Positions 53,336-61,896 of a DNA stretch of 64,000 nucleotides are shown here, piece after piece; the stretch's first letter is position 1, and each line of letters opens with the position of its first letter. Source of the DNA: Blastopirellula marina (GTDB lineage: Bacteria; Planctomycetota; Planctomycetia; Pirellulales; Pirellulaceae); NCBI RefSeq assembly GCF_002967715.1, contig NZ_PUIA01000016.1, forward strand, positions 310,001-374,000, in the 5' to 3' direction. The notes under the pieces were generated by a model that was not told where the DNA came from, did no database searches, and saw only the letters and a program-made list of their open reading frames with translations. A program made the translations under genes and the position numbers.

Positions 53336-54063
53336 TGAAAGCGAGTTCCGAGTACTCGATCCTTTTTACCTGCGAGCACGGCGGCAATCGGATTCCCAGG
53401 GAATATGCCCCCAGGTTTGCCGAGTACCAAGAGTTGCTTCAAACGCATCGCGGGTGGGACCCTGGCACGCTGCTAGCGTCGAACTACTTCCATCAACAAG
53501 TTCCTTCGCAGCTGTTTGCCAGCGAGACGTCGCGGCTATTGGTGGATCTGAATCGATCGGAGACGAACCCGGCGTTGTTTTCCAGGCTCGTGCCACCCCC
53601 CAGCCAGTTGCAGCGGGAGGAACTGCTGGAGACCTACTATCGTCCCTGGCGTCAGGAGGTGGTCGATTGGATCAGGAGCCAGGCTAAGCGTAACCTGTTT
53701 GTTCGTCATCTCTCGTTTCATAGTTTCACGCCAGAGCTCAATGGCCAAGTACGAACCGCCGAGATTGGCCTGCTGTACGATCCTGGACGAGCCCCGGAAC
53801 GAGACTTCTGTCATTGCTGGCGACAGGCAATTCGCGAGACATTCCCGGAGTTTCGCGTGCGGCTGAACTACCCTTACCGCGGGATATCGGACGGGCATAC
53901 GACCGCCCTGCGGAAACAGTTCTCTGCACAGCAGTACAGCGGGATTGAATTGGAAGTCAATCAGCAGCTTTTCCAGCAGTCGGCCCGGCAAGTCAGGCCG
54001 TTGATCGTGGGACTTTATCAGAGCTGGCATCAGGCCGTGCGGCAGACGACTGGCGCTGCTTAG
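53335..54063 (+). CDS. N-formylglutamate amidohydrolase family protein
   Basis: A 242-residue metal-dependent amidohydrolase-like protein. The family pattern starts with ILFTCEHGGNRIPREYAPRF and HRGWDPGTLLAS, with later VDLNRSETNP and the motif FVRHLSFHSFTP. Members hydrolyse N-formylglutamate in histidine breakdown, but no hut genes are present. Its ATG overlaps the GCS2 stop by one base (TGATG). In this cluster it may trim an N-acyl glutamate made or used by the ligases. Confidence 0.87.
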   Translation: MKASSEYSILFTCEHGGNRIPREYAPRFAEYQELLQTHRGWDPGTLLASNYFHQQVPSQLFASETSRLLVDLNRSETNPALFSRLVPPPSQLQREELLETYYRPWRQEVVDWIRSQAKRNLFVRHLSFHSFTPELNGQVRTAEIGLLYDPGRAPERDFCHCWRQAIRETFPEFRVRLNYPYRGISDGHTTALRKQFSAQQYSGIELEVNQQLFQQSARQVRPLIVGLYQSWHQAVRQTTGAA

Positions 54064-54453
54064 CGCTGGATGGGCTTGATCTTGCTGGAATTGGGTGGTC
54101 GGCACGGTTTACCAGGTTCGACCAGACCCCCATGGTAGACGTAACCGGTTGCCTCCTTGCTACTTGAGATTCCTTCTGGGAATGTTATTCTAAGACTTGG
54201 CAAACAGGGAGGGGCTCCTGGGCAGTCTGTCATTGCGCGCGACAGCTTGCTGGTCTCTCATCCATCACCTTCTGTTCAAGTTCGGGGGAACGTCGAACGA
54301 TTGGGATCTTAGGTCGGGGAATATCCGGCACACAGACGCTTGTCTTGTGAGCTGACCGCGTTCGTGGCAACACGACGTATCTCCTGCCAGGGTTTTACGA
54401 TTCGCCGCTTCTCACTGTGGCAACCTGACTCGCTTGTGGAATAGGAATTTTGC
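54064..54453. other. Leader region of the tssK gene
   Basis: 390 bases without a supported gene; presumably holds the promoter of the type VI-like module. Nothing specific stands out. Confidence 0.5.
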
Positions 54454-55917
54454 ATGAAGAACCCACCCATCCATTGGTCGGAAGGGATGTTTCTTCGCCC
54501 CCATCATTTTCAAGCGCAGGATCGGCATTGGTACGAGTTCTTCGAGAACTCGATCCGTGATCTGATCCCCTACGCTTATGGGATTCGCTACATCGAAATC
54601 AGCGAGCAGGCCATCGCGAACTATCAAATCGAGGTTTCGCAGTGCGAGGCCCGCATGCGTGATGGGTCGATCATTTCAATCGGCGGTAACGACCAGATGG
54701 ACCGGGTCGACCTGCGTCAGGGCATCAAGGGCTTGCAGGACCTGAAAGAGGTTTTCCTCGAAAACGAAACGATTCGCGTTTATCTGGCTGTCCCGCGTAT
54801 CAAGCTCGGTCACGAGAACACGGCTCGCGATGCCCATACGCCTAACACACGGTACTACGAGTTTTCGCGTGAAGATGAAGAAGAGAATCGCGGTGGCAAT
54901 CCTCAAGAGGTTTCGTTTCGCGAACTGAATATTCGCATCATGCTGTCGACCGACGATCTGTCGGGCTTCGAACTGCTGCCGATCTGCCAGATCGTTCGCA
55001 ACGAGTCGGACGGCACACCGCGAATCGATCCGAATTACCATCCGCCGTGTCTGGCCGTAGATGCCTGGACTCCGCTGGGGACGGGGATTGTGCGGCGGGT
55101 ATTCGACTTGATTGGCGAACGCATCGAGCGATTCCGTAATGATATTCTTAACCAGAACATTACCTGGGACCCGCGCGAGATTGGTGACCTCGAAAAGATG
55201 ATGCGTCTGCGAACGTTGAACGAAGCGTACGGAGAGCTTCGCATTCTGGCGTTCAGCGATGGTATTCACCCGCTGAAGGTCTACACCGCGCTGTGCCGCA
55301 TCGTTGGCCAACTGGCGATCTTCGACGACAAAGAACGCCGCATCGAGAACATACCGAAGTACGACCACGAGAACCTGGCCGAGATTTTCCAGTGGGCCTA
55401 CAAAGAGATCCGCCGGCTCAGCGAAGGGCGAATCGATGCGACCTACGAGCATCGCTTCTTCCTGGGGAGCGGCCAGTCGATGCACGTGCAGTTGGATCCG
55501 AAATGGTTCGATCCCAGCTGGGAATGGTACATCGGGTTTGAAGGGGTCAGCATTTCCAAGGAAGACACCTATCAATTGGTCACCCAAGGTTTCCACTGGG
55601 TGTTTGGTAGCGGCGAGCAAGTCGAAACCTTGTTCCGCAACAACATGCCCGGCGTGCGATTGCGGCCGGTGGCTCAGCCGCCGCGTGTGCTGCCGCAGGG
55701 TGGCAATTGGGTTTACTTCCAGGTTCAGCGCCAAGGCCCGCCTTGGGATGATGTCCAACGAACCCAGACCATGGGCTGGCGTTTCCAGGAAGAATACATT
55801 CACGACGTCAAAGAACTGCAAGGCAAGAAACGGCTGGTGTTGAACATTCGCAACCAGCTGATCGCGCTGCATGTCGCCGTGTTCGCGCTGCGGCATGGTG
55901 AGCAGAAACGAGTTTAA
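54454..55917 (+). CDS. tssK: Type VI secretion baseplate subunit TssK
   Basis: A 487-residue protein with the TssK opening PPIHWSEGMFLRPHHFQAQDRHWYE. TssK links the type VI baseplate to the membrane complex. Other family features are IRVYLAVPRIKLG, GFELLPICQIVRN and the C-terminal shoulder-type region. Length is near normal (~450). It is followed by tssL and a tssM-like gene, the membrane partners. No other type VI gene is seen in the window. Confidence 0.9.
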   Translation: MKNPPIHWSEGMFLRPHHFQAQDRHWYEFFENSIRDLIPYAYGIRYIEISEQAIANYQIEVSQCEARMRDGSIISIGGNDQMDRVDLRQGIKGLQDLKEVFLENETIRVYLAVPRIKLGHENTARDAHTPNTRYYEFSREDEEENRGGNPQEVSFRELNIRIMLSTDDLSGFELLPICQIVRNESDGTPRIDPNYHPPCLAVDAWTPLGTGIVRRVFDLIGERIERFRNDILNQNITWDPREIGDLEKMMRLRTLNEAYGELRILAFSDGIHPLKVYTALCRIVGQLAIFDDKERRIENIPKYDHENLAEIFQWAYKEIRRLSEGRIDATYEHRFFLGSGQSMHVQLDPKWFDPSWEWYIGFEGVSISKEDTYQLVTQGFHWVFGSGEQVETLFRNNMPGVRLRPVAQPPRVLPQGGNWVYFQVQRQGPPWDDVQRTQTMGWRFQEEYIHDVKELQGKKRLVLNIRNQLIALHVAVFALRHGEQKRV

Positions 55918-55919
55918 TT

Positions 55920-56138
55920 GAGTGTTCTGTTTTCAGTGTTCCATTTTCAGCAAGAGTCATTGCTGAGGAACGTTGAAAGCGGATGACTAACGAGGGGCTG
56001 GTGCCTTATTTGCCCCTTACCCTGGCCCTCTCCCCTATGGGGCGAGGGGACAGGACGTGGGAATGAGCGAGGCGACGGAAACGGTTCCCTTTCTTCGCGA
56101 CTGAAAACTGAAAACCGAAAACTGAAAACTAAATCCCA
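55920..56138. repeat. TTTTCAGT/ACTGAAAA repeats and a family B palindrome
   Basis: The spacer between tssK and tssL opens with GTTTTCAGTG and CATTTTCAGC (55929-55953). It closes with several ACTGAAAAC units (56100-56130) that pair with the opening ones. Between them is a family B palindrome (CCCCTTACCCTGG ... GGGGCGAGGGG, 56012-56052). Confidence 0.7.
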
Positions 56139-56780
56139 ATGACTCCAAAGTTTGCTAAAGCGGTTGATCCCATTTTTCTGTGCGTGCTGGATCTGTTGGA
56201 TCGCATCGAGCGGGATGGCAACTCGTTGGATCCAAGCCAGGAGCGGATTCGCGTGAAGAAGCGGATCGATACGGCTGAGAACCTACTGGGGCAGACGGCC
56301 GAATGGGAACTCGCCAAGTACGCGCTGGTTGGCTGGATCGATCAGATGCTGATCACCGCGCCCTGGAACGGTGCCAACTGGTGGCAGAATAACGACCTTG
56401 AATTTGAGTGCTTCCACAGTGGTAAGGCGTTCGAGCACTTCTTTGTGGCGGCCAAAGAAGCTCAGAGTTTGCCCAACAAAGACGCGCTCGAAGTTTATTA
56501 CGTGTGCGTTGTGCTTGGTTTCCGCGGCCTGTATGGGCACCCGCACTCGCTGCAGTACACTCAGCACTACGGCCTGCCGGCCGACTTAGATACCTGGGCG
56601 AAGCAAACGGCTTCGGCCCTGCAGTTGGCGATCGGCCGTAGCCCCATTATGGACCGCCCTGAACCTGGTGAAGGGGCACCCCCACTGACCGGCTACAACA
56701 AGCTGATCAACATGTCGCTGTTCGCTGTCATTATGGTTGCGATCTGCGTCGGCTATTTTTTGATGTTCGGAATGAAGTAA
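56139..56780 (+). CDS. tssL: Type VI secretion protein TssL (DotU/IcmH)
   Basis: A 213-residue protein: DotU-type cytoplasmic helical domain with EWELAKYALVGWIDQMLI, NNDLEFECFHSGKAFEHFF and YVCVVLGFRGLYG, then one C-terminal membrane helix (LFAVIMVAICVGYFLMFGM). No C-terminal peptidoglycan-binding domain. TssL joins TssM and TssJ in the membrane complex. It sits between tssK and the tssM-like gene, separated by repeat-filled spacers. Confidence 0.88.
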   Translation: MTPKFAKAVDPIFLCVLDLLDRIERDGNSLDPSQERIRVKKRIDTAENLLGQTAEWELAKYALVGWIDQMLITAPWNGANWWQNNDLEFECFHSGKAFEHFFVAAKEAQSLPNKDALEVYYVCVVLGFRGLYGHPHSLQYTQHYGLPADLDTWAKQTASALQLAIGRSPIMDRPEPGEGAPPLTGYNKLINMSLFAVIMVAICVGYFLMFGMK

Positions 56781-56785
56781 AGAAT

Positions 56786-56870
56786 TAGTTTTCAGTGTGA
56801 AGTGTTCAGTTTTCAGTAAGCAGGAACATGGGTTTCTTTCCCTTACTGATAACCGAACACTGAAAACTTC
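56786..56870. repeat. TTTTCAGT/ACTGAAAA imperfect inverted repeat
   Basis: GTGTTCAGTTTTCAGTAAG pairs (16 of 19) with CTTACTGATAACCGAACAC. It fills the tssL-tssM spacer and matches the repeat units before tssL. Confidence 0.7.
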
Positions 56871-56901
56871 AAGCTGATCAAGAGAACCAAAGGTTCGACC
56901 T

Positions 56902-58596
56902 ATGATGGCATTCGTTTACCAAATCGTTTACTACATGACGTTGCCGTTCACCGCGTTTAATACGCTGGCAACGAATATCCCCGGTATACGTAATCTTGGG
57001 AAAATTACCCTTCCCACGCGAATCGCCTTGTTGGTGTTCGTTTTCCTTTTCTTTGTGTTGGTTTCGTTTTGCGTCACGTTCCAGTTTTCTGACACGTCTG
57101 CCCAGTGGACCGATTACCTGTTGGATTGGAAAACAGGGCTCACAGTACTGGCGCTGATGATCATCATCCCGATCGTCTCGTATTATGTTGTGAAGATCTG
57201 GATGGAAGAGGATTCGTCCGAGTATCCCGATATCGATAAGGCCTGGAAGCAAGGCATCACCGAACTCGACAAGCATGGGATTCCGTTAGGGAGCACGCCG
57301 TTGTTCCTGGTGCTGGGGAACCCGGATGATCGCCGCGCGAGAAACCTGATGCGGGCCTCTGGCTTCGGATTCAATGTTTCCGATCCTGCCCAGGGGCCGG
57401 CTGCTTTGCACTGGTATGCCAACCCTGACGCGGTCTTTATCTTCCTGACCGGTACGTCCTGTCTGTCGACGCTGACCGATGGGTACAAGAACCACGCGAC
57501 GAAGCACTCGCAGTTGGCTACACCTTCTCCTCAGCAGATTCCCGGGGGGCAGACGATCGTCGCCGGAGCTGGTCAGCAGAGCCTGATCAACGAGCAACTC
57601 GACCATACCTTGGGGGCTGATGAAGACGAAGACGAACAGCGATTCATGGAAGCGCCTCGCAGCATGCAGGCCGGTGTCGGAGCGACGATGGATTTTGGCC
57701 AAGGGATGGCCGGTGGGCAAACGATGAACTTTGGTGCCGACGATGCTGCCCAGGCCGCTTCGATGTCGAAGGCCGGCATGCGGCAATCCAAGTCGGATTT
57801 GACCGATCAGATGGAACGCTTGAAGTACGTCTGCAAGCTGATCAACAAGGCCCGCCGTCCTGTCTGCCCGATCAATGGTCTGCTGGTTACGATACCATTT
57901 GACATGATCGAAGATTCGAGTGAGCCCATCCAGTTGGCCGTCCAGAGCGATCTGGATGTGATCCGTTCGACCACGCGCCTGCGCTGCGCCGTGACCGCGC
58001 TGATTACCGAGATGGAAAGCGCTCAAGGCTTCCTTGAACTCATTAAACGCGTGGGTGAGAAGCGGGCCAAAGAGCAGCGTTTCGGTAAGGGCTTTAACGT
58101 CTGGAATCCACCGATCGCCGAGCAACTGGAGGCCGTATCGCAGCACGCCACTGGGGCGTTCGAGGATTGGACTTACTTGTTGTTCCGTGAAAAGGATGGT
58201 TTGCGTCGCCCTGGCAATCCGAAGCTGTTTGAACTGCTGTGCAAGATCCGCGGTAAGTTCAGCGAGTGCATGACGAACATTATCGCCAACTCGTTTGGTT
58301 TCGAGCCTGATAAGAATCCCCGTGCCGCTGGCAATTCGCTGCTGTTTGCCGGCTGCTACTTCGCGGCGACTGGCGATACGGGAGACCGTCAGGCATTTGT
58401 ACGCAGCGTGCTGTACAAGGTGATGGAGCAAGACGCCGAACTCGACTGGAACAAGGAAGCGTTGGAAGAAAACACGGGTGCCGAATTCACGGCCAATATT
58501 GCGGCACTGATCGGTGGTGTGTGCCTGTTGATTCTGATCGGCTTTGGTCTGAACTCGGCGTTCGGCGAATACATGCCGTGGCATCAGGACCAATAA
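56902..58596 (+). CDS. TssM/IcmF-like protein, truncated, without P-loop
   Basis: A 564-residue protein, about half of standard TssM (~1100). Two N-terminal membrane helices (ITLPTRIALLVFVFLFFVLV, TGLTVLALMIIIPIVSYYVV) are followed by a GTPase-like domain. The position of the Walker A motif reads LVLGNPDDRRAR (~136-147), so nucleotide binding is probably lost. A low-complexity insert (~200-290, with the MNFGADD type stretch) follows, then INGLLVTIPFDMIE, which is typical. A final membrane helix lies near the C-terminus. The long periplasmic part of TssM is missing. Its place after tssK and tssL supports the call. Confidence 0.75.
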   Translation: MMAFVYQIVYYMTLPFTAFNTLATNIPGIRNLGKITLPTRIALLVFVFLFFVLVSFCVTFQFSDTSAQWTDYLLDWKTGLTVLALMIIIPIVSYYVVKIWMEEDSSEYPDIDKAWKQGITELDKHGIPLGSTPLFLVLGNPDDRRARNLMRASGFGFNVSDPAQGPAALHWYANPDAVFIFLTGTSCLSTLTDGYKNHATKHSQLATPSPQQIPGGQTIVAGAGQQSLINEQLDHTLGADEDEDEQRFMEAPRSMQAGVGATMDFGQGMAGGQTMNFGADDAAQAASMSKAGMRQSKSDLTDQMERLKYVCKLINKARRPVCPINGLLVTIPFDMIEDSSEPIQLAVQSDLDVIRSTTRLRCAVTALITEMESAQGFLELIKRVGEKRAKEQRFGKGFNVWNPPIAEQLEAVSQHATGAFEDWTYLLFREKDGLRRPGNPKLFELLCKIRGKFSECMTNIIANSFGFEPDKNPRAAGNSLLFAGCYFAATGDTGDRQAFVRSVLYKVMEQDAELDWNKEALEENTGAEFTANIAALIGGVCLLILIGFGLNSAFGEYMPWHQDQ

Positions 58597-58697
58597 GCGG
58601 GGCCGGCCGTTTTCTGATTTCATTGAGACCCACACTGCGGTAAGATGGGATTGCCCATAGGTAGGGCATTTCATTCTCTCCCACAAGGTCTCCGGCT

Positions 58698-59048
58698 ATG
58701 CATTCGGCTGCCAAACTGTGCTCGTTATTTCTGCTTGCTTTTGGCCTGTTCTTGGCCACTCAATCTGGCTGTGGTGCTCCGGCGGACGAACCGCTGGGAC
58801 CGGAAGAGATTCGTCTGAAGATCACCGGTGCTGATAGCGACGAGGCCCGCGATGCGATCCAGACAGCGCTGGAGGATATTTCCGATCTGCCAGGGAACCA
58901 TAACACGTCGATGCGCTGGGCCACGGGGCAGCCGCTGACGATCAAGTTTGGGCCGGTCGCCGATCCGGCGAAGTTTGCCGAGCGGGTCCAATTCGGGAAG
59001 GTCGACAAGATCGAAGACCGAACCGTGTTCATCACGTATACCCAGTAG
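58698..59048 (+). CDS. Small lipoprotein, first of a pair
   Basis: A 116-residue protein with a lipoprotein signal (SGC, Cys25). The mature domain is ~90 residues (RLKITGADSDEARDAIQTAL) ending with FGKVDKIEDRTVFITY. The next gene has the same closing pattern, so they are paralogues. Function unknown. It follows the tssM-like gene by ~100 bases on the same strand and may be in its transcript. Confidence 0.75.
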   Translation: MHSAAKLCSLFLLAFGLFLATQSGCGAPADEPLGPEEIRLKITGADSDEARDAIQTALEDISDLPGNHNTSMRWATGQPLTIKFGPVADPAKFAERVQFGKVDKIEDRTVFITYTQ

Positions 59049-59100
59049 CTTGGGGCGAGCTTTGCTCGCTTTGTTGATTCACCTACAACAGGAGAACGCC

Positions 59101-59529
59101 ATGCCAACGCCACGTTTCGCACTGCTGATCGCTTTTCTGCTGATGCCACTTGTGACCTCGCTGGGCTGCTCCGGCGAGCATACGGTGACGCTGAAGATTT
59201 CTGGTACGAGCACCAGCGAAGAGCGTGAGAAGATCTCGGAGAAGGCCAAGTCCCTGATCGAAGGAAGCAGCCACTACATCAGTAGCTACCACATGAACGA
59301 CAGCTACACGGTGAATGTGGGACCGGTGATGGACGTGGATGCATTCGTCAAGCAAATCGACTTCGGCAAGGTCACCAAGGTGGAAGATCGAACGATCTAT
59401 GTTGACGTCAATGCCAAGCCGGATGCTGAAGAGCCTGCGGCGACGGATCCGGCTCCGATGGAGACCGAGCCTACGCCGGAGACGCCCGTGCAAGAAGCAC
59501 CAATGGATGCCTCGCGCGAGGAGAAGTAG
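59101..59529 (+). CDS. Small lipoprotein, second of a pair
   Basis: A 142-residue lipoprotein (signal MPTPRFALLIAFLLMPLVTS, lipobox SLGC). The ~80-residue domain (LKISGTSTSEEREKISEKAK, then FGKVTKVEDRTIYVDV) matches the preceding lipoprotein. A proline/glutamate-rich acidic tail follows. Function unknown. The ATG at 59101 follows AGGAG nine bases upstream; the longer frame has no signal peptide. Confidence 0.75.
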   Translation: MPTPRFALLIAFLLMPLVTSLGCSGEHTVTLKISGTSTSEEREKISEKAKSLIEGSSHYISSYHMNDSYTVNVGPVMDVDAFVKQIDFGKVTKVEDRTIYVDVNAKPDAEEPAATDPAPMETEPTPETPVQEAPMDASREEK

Positions 59530-59627
59530 GATTTCTGTGCAGATAGCATTCACGCTCAAGCCGTAAACTCTTGCCAAGCTGTTCCCGCTCTGGGGCCATG
59601 ATTAGCGATTGAAGTTGATTCGCTTTC

Positions 59628-59673
59628 GAAAAAGACAAGAGTCGCATCCAGGGCAGTGGGCTGCGACTCTTGT
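59628..59673 (-). terminator. Terminator for the minus-strand DUF1559 gene
   Basis: ACAAGAGTCGCA pairs with TGCGACTCTTGT. On the minus strand the stem is followed by CTTTTTC. It also lies between convergent transcripts. Confidence 0.8.
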
Positions 59674-59707
59674 ACAACCAGACGAGAGGGGTTTGGGGAA
59701 CTCTCGC

Positions 59708-60730
59708 CTAGAATTCACTGACGACTTCACCTCCGGCGCGGGTAGCCAGGCTACGCCAGGTGGTCAGGTCGATGGTTTCGCTGATCGAGCGGCTGCTGCC
59801 GTCGAACATCACCACGTCGACGACGCCTGGGTGCCAGCTACGGCTGGTGACGATGGCGTAGGTTGGACTGCCGCTGCTGCCATTTTTTCCTTCCTGCCAC
59901 GAGTTGAAGTCGCACTCGGGGTAGGTCTTGCCGCCGATGGTGCAGCTGGTTTGGGTGTTGGGGGTCATGGTAGCGGTGAAGCCGGTGTGGTGGACGCGAC
60001 CATCGGGCCACTCGGTATGGCCGGTGTCTTTCTCGTCGGAAGCGGAAGCAATCTGCGTTTCCGCCGCCGAGATCGTATTGGGAATGGCGGTCGAGTCGGG
60101 ACCGCTATTGCGTCGGTACGGCGTCCAGGCCTTCACTTCGGCACCCAGCATTGTGTTCGACGAGCCATCGGTGGCATCGCGGAACGAAAGCTTCGAGTTC
60201 GGATAGAACAGCCCGTCGCCTCCTTGCTTGGTACTTGGATTGAACACGAACCAGGTTCCGTAGTTAAAACCGTACGAGGTCGGCCACAGCTTCGACTTGC
60301 CGCCGCCTGGGTCGCGTTCGCGGCCGGCACCAGGGTCGCTGGGGCAGCTATAGCCAGGGATCTTCAAACCATCGATGGCCGTTTGAAAGTCCCAGGCCGT
60401 TGTGAGGTCGACCTGATCGTACAGGTTGCCTTGTTCCAGGAAATTGAGGATGCGGCCGTGCACGCCCCACGAACCGTTGTTGCCGGTTGAGGATACCGAA
60501 AGATCGACCGTGCAGCCCATAGGTAAAACACGGTAGGTGTCTACGTAGTTGTGCAGGGCCAGGCCCATTTGCTTCAGGTTATTCTTGCACTGCATTCGCC
60601 TGGCCGCCTCGCGTGCTTGCTGCACGGCAGGCAAGAGAAGGGCGATGAGAACTCCGATGATCGCGATGACGACCAAAAGCTCAACCAGTGTGAAACCCGT
60701 ACGTGGCGATTTCCGGGGGGTTGGAAACAT
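59708..60730 (-). CDS. DUF1559 protein with prepilin-type N-terminus
   Basis: A 340-residue protein with class III leader [19 protein letters not shown] and [13 protein letters not shown]1559 features follow: [37 protein letters not shown] and the C-terminal [18 protein letters not shown]. It is a pilin-like surface protein, paralogue of the gene at 38.1 kb. I use the ATG of [10 protein letters not shown]; the longer frame upstream is not supported. A strong terminator follows. Confidence 0.92.
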   Translation of the reverse strand: MFPTPRKSPRTGFTLVELLVVIAIIGVLIALLLPAVQQAREAARRMQCKNNLKQMGLALHNYVDTYRVLPMGCTVDLSVSSTGNNGSWGVHGRILNFLEQGNLYDQVDLTTAWDFQTAIDGLKIPGYSCPSDPGAGRERDPGGGKSKLWPTSYGFNYGTWFVFNPSTKQGGDGLFYPNSKLSFRDATDGSSNTMLGAEVKAWTPYRRNSGPDSTAIPNTISAAETQIASASDEKDTGHTEWPDGRVHHTGFTATMTPNTQTSCTIGGKTYPECDFNSWQEGKNGSSGSPTYAIVTSRSWHPGVVDVVMFDGSSRSISETIDLTTWRSLATRAGGEVVSEF

Positions 60731-60982
60731 CGTTATGCGTCTTCTACTGTCCTGGGAGGTGAGATAACCGCCATGGTTTGTGACCCCATGGCAAAAGGCG
60801 GGTAAACCAAACGAACCTAAACCCGCGCAAACTGCCCTAAGGATGCAATTCATATGCCTATGCGGCGTAAAGCGGTTCGCTTGAAAACGGTTAGCAGGCG
60901 AATTATCGTATCTCCTCTCGAAAGAACACGGTTTTCACGCCTGGAAATCGGGCCAGGAATATTGTGGATGACAGGCCATCCG

Positions 60983-61034
60983 TAGATGACAGGCTTTCTG
61001 CTCGTGTTACTTGAGTCGACAGCCGTGTCATCTA
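60983..61034. promoter_or_regulatory. Operator-like inverted repeat in a divergent promoter region
   Basis: TAGATGACA (60983-60991) pairs with TGTCATCTA (61026-61034). A further copy of GATGACAGGC lies at 60968. The spacing of the arms is about four helical turns, as for looped or paired regulator sites. The region separates the DUF1559 gene and the methyltransferase gene. Confidence 0.45.
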
Positions 61035-61090
61035 AAGTGACATGCTGGGGCTGTGGTGATGGATAGGATGAACCATTTCGGAGAATGTCA

Positions 61091-61828
61091 ATGGAAGCGA
61101 TGATCGATTTGTTTTTGGGGCTCGAGCGGATGTCGCCAGGCAGCCATGAAACGACGGCTAAGGCGTTTCATACTGCCGCACAAGATCACGAAATTCAGAC
61201 CATTGTCGAGTTCGGTTGCGGCAGCGGAATCTCGACGTTGGAACTTGCCCGGCAAAGTGGTGCTTCGGTTGTCGCGATTGATAATAGTTCCCCTTTCTTG
61301 GATCAATTGAAGCAGAAGATCGATCAGGCAGGGCTCGGCCAGCAAGTTCAAGTCCGCGAGCAAAGCATGGATGTTGCCTGGCCAGAAGGAACTCAGTTCG
61401 ATTTGATCTGGTGCGAAGGATCGGCCTATGCCATCGGGGTCGAGAACGCCCTGCGGCAATGGCTTCCACTATTAAGCCCAGGCGGGCGAATTGCCCTGAG
61501 CGACCTGGTGTGGATCGACCCCAACCCGGACGAGGAGGTCCAGCAGTACTGGAAAGACCAAGGGGAAATTCTGAGGTACCCAAACGATACGCGAGCGCTT
61601 TTTACGTCGCTCGGGTACCAGATGATCGACGATTTTGTCTTTCCGGATCGCGACTGGCAGAACTACTACCGGCCGCTCAAGAATTACTTGCCGCAGTGGA
61701 AATCGGCATATTCTGACCCGGAAAATGCCGGAATGGTCGACCAGATGTTTCAAGAAGAGATGCGGATGTACGACCAGTTCGGGACGCAATATGGGTATGC
61801 ATTTTTCATCGCCCAGCGTGCTCCGTGA
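61091..61828 (+). CDS. Class I SAM-dependent methyltransferase
   Basis: A 245-residue soluble methyltransferase. Motif I is VEFGCGSGIS, with ASVVAIDNSS for the second strand and FDLIWCEGSA for motif III-like. The closing GGRIALSDLVWIDP is common to small-molecule methyltransferases. The substrate cannot be told. I prefer the second ATG (MEAMIDLFL), which has GGAG seven bases upstream; the ATG six bases earlier is too close to it. It stands alone before a sulfatase gene. Confidence 0.85.
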   Translation: MEAMIDLFLGLERMSPGSHETTAKAFHTAAQDHEIQTIVEFGCGSGISTLELARQSGASVVAIDNSSPFLDQLKQKIDQAGLGQQVQVREQSMDVAWPEGTQFDLIWCEGSAYAIGVENALRQWLPLLSPGGRIALSDLVWIDPNPDEEVQQYWKDQGEILRYPNDTRALFTSLGYQMIDDFVFPDRDWQNYYRPLKNYLPQWKSAYSDPENAGMVDQMFQEEMRMYDQFGTQYGYAFFIAQRAP

Positions 61829-61896
61829 GTTCGAGATTGCTTCGGCGTCGTGCTATGATGAAATAATCTCGAATATTTCCCCCTGGAGATTAAGTC

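Noticed and set aside
53462-53477. TGGCAC-N5-TAGC as a second sigma-54 promoter
   Set aside because: It lies inside a gene and the -12 element is TAGC instead of TTGC.
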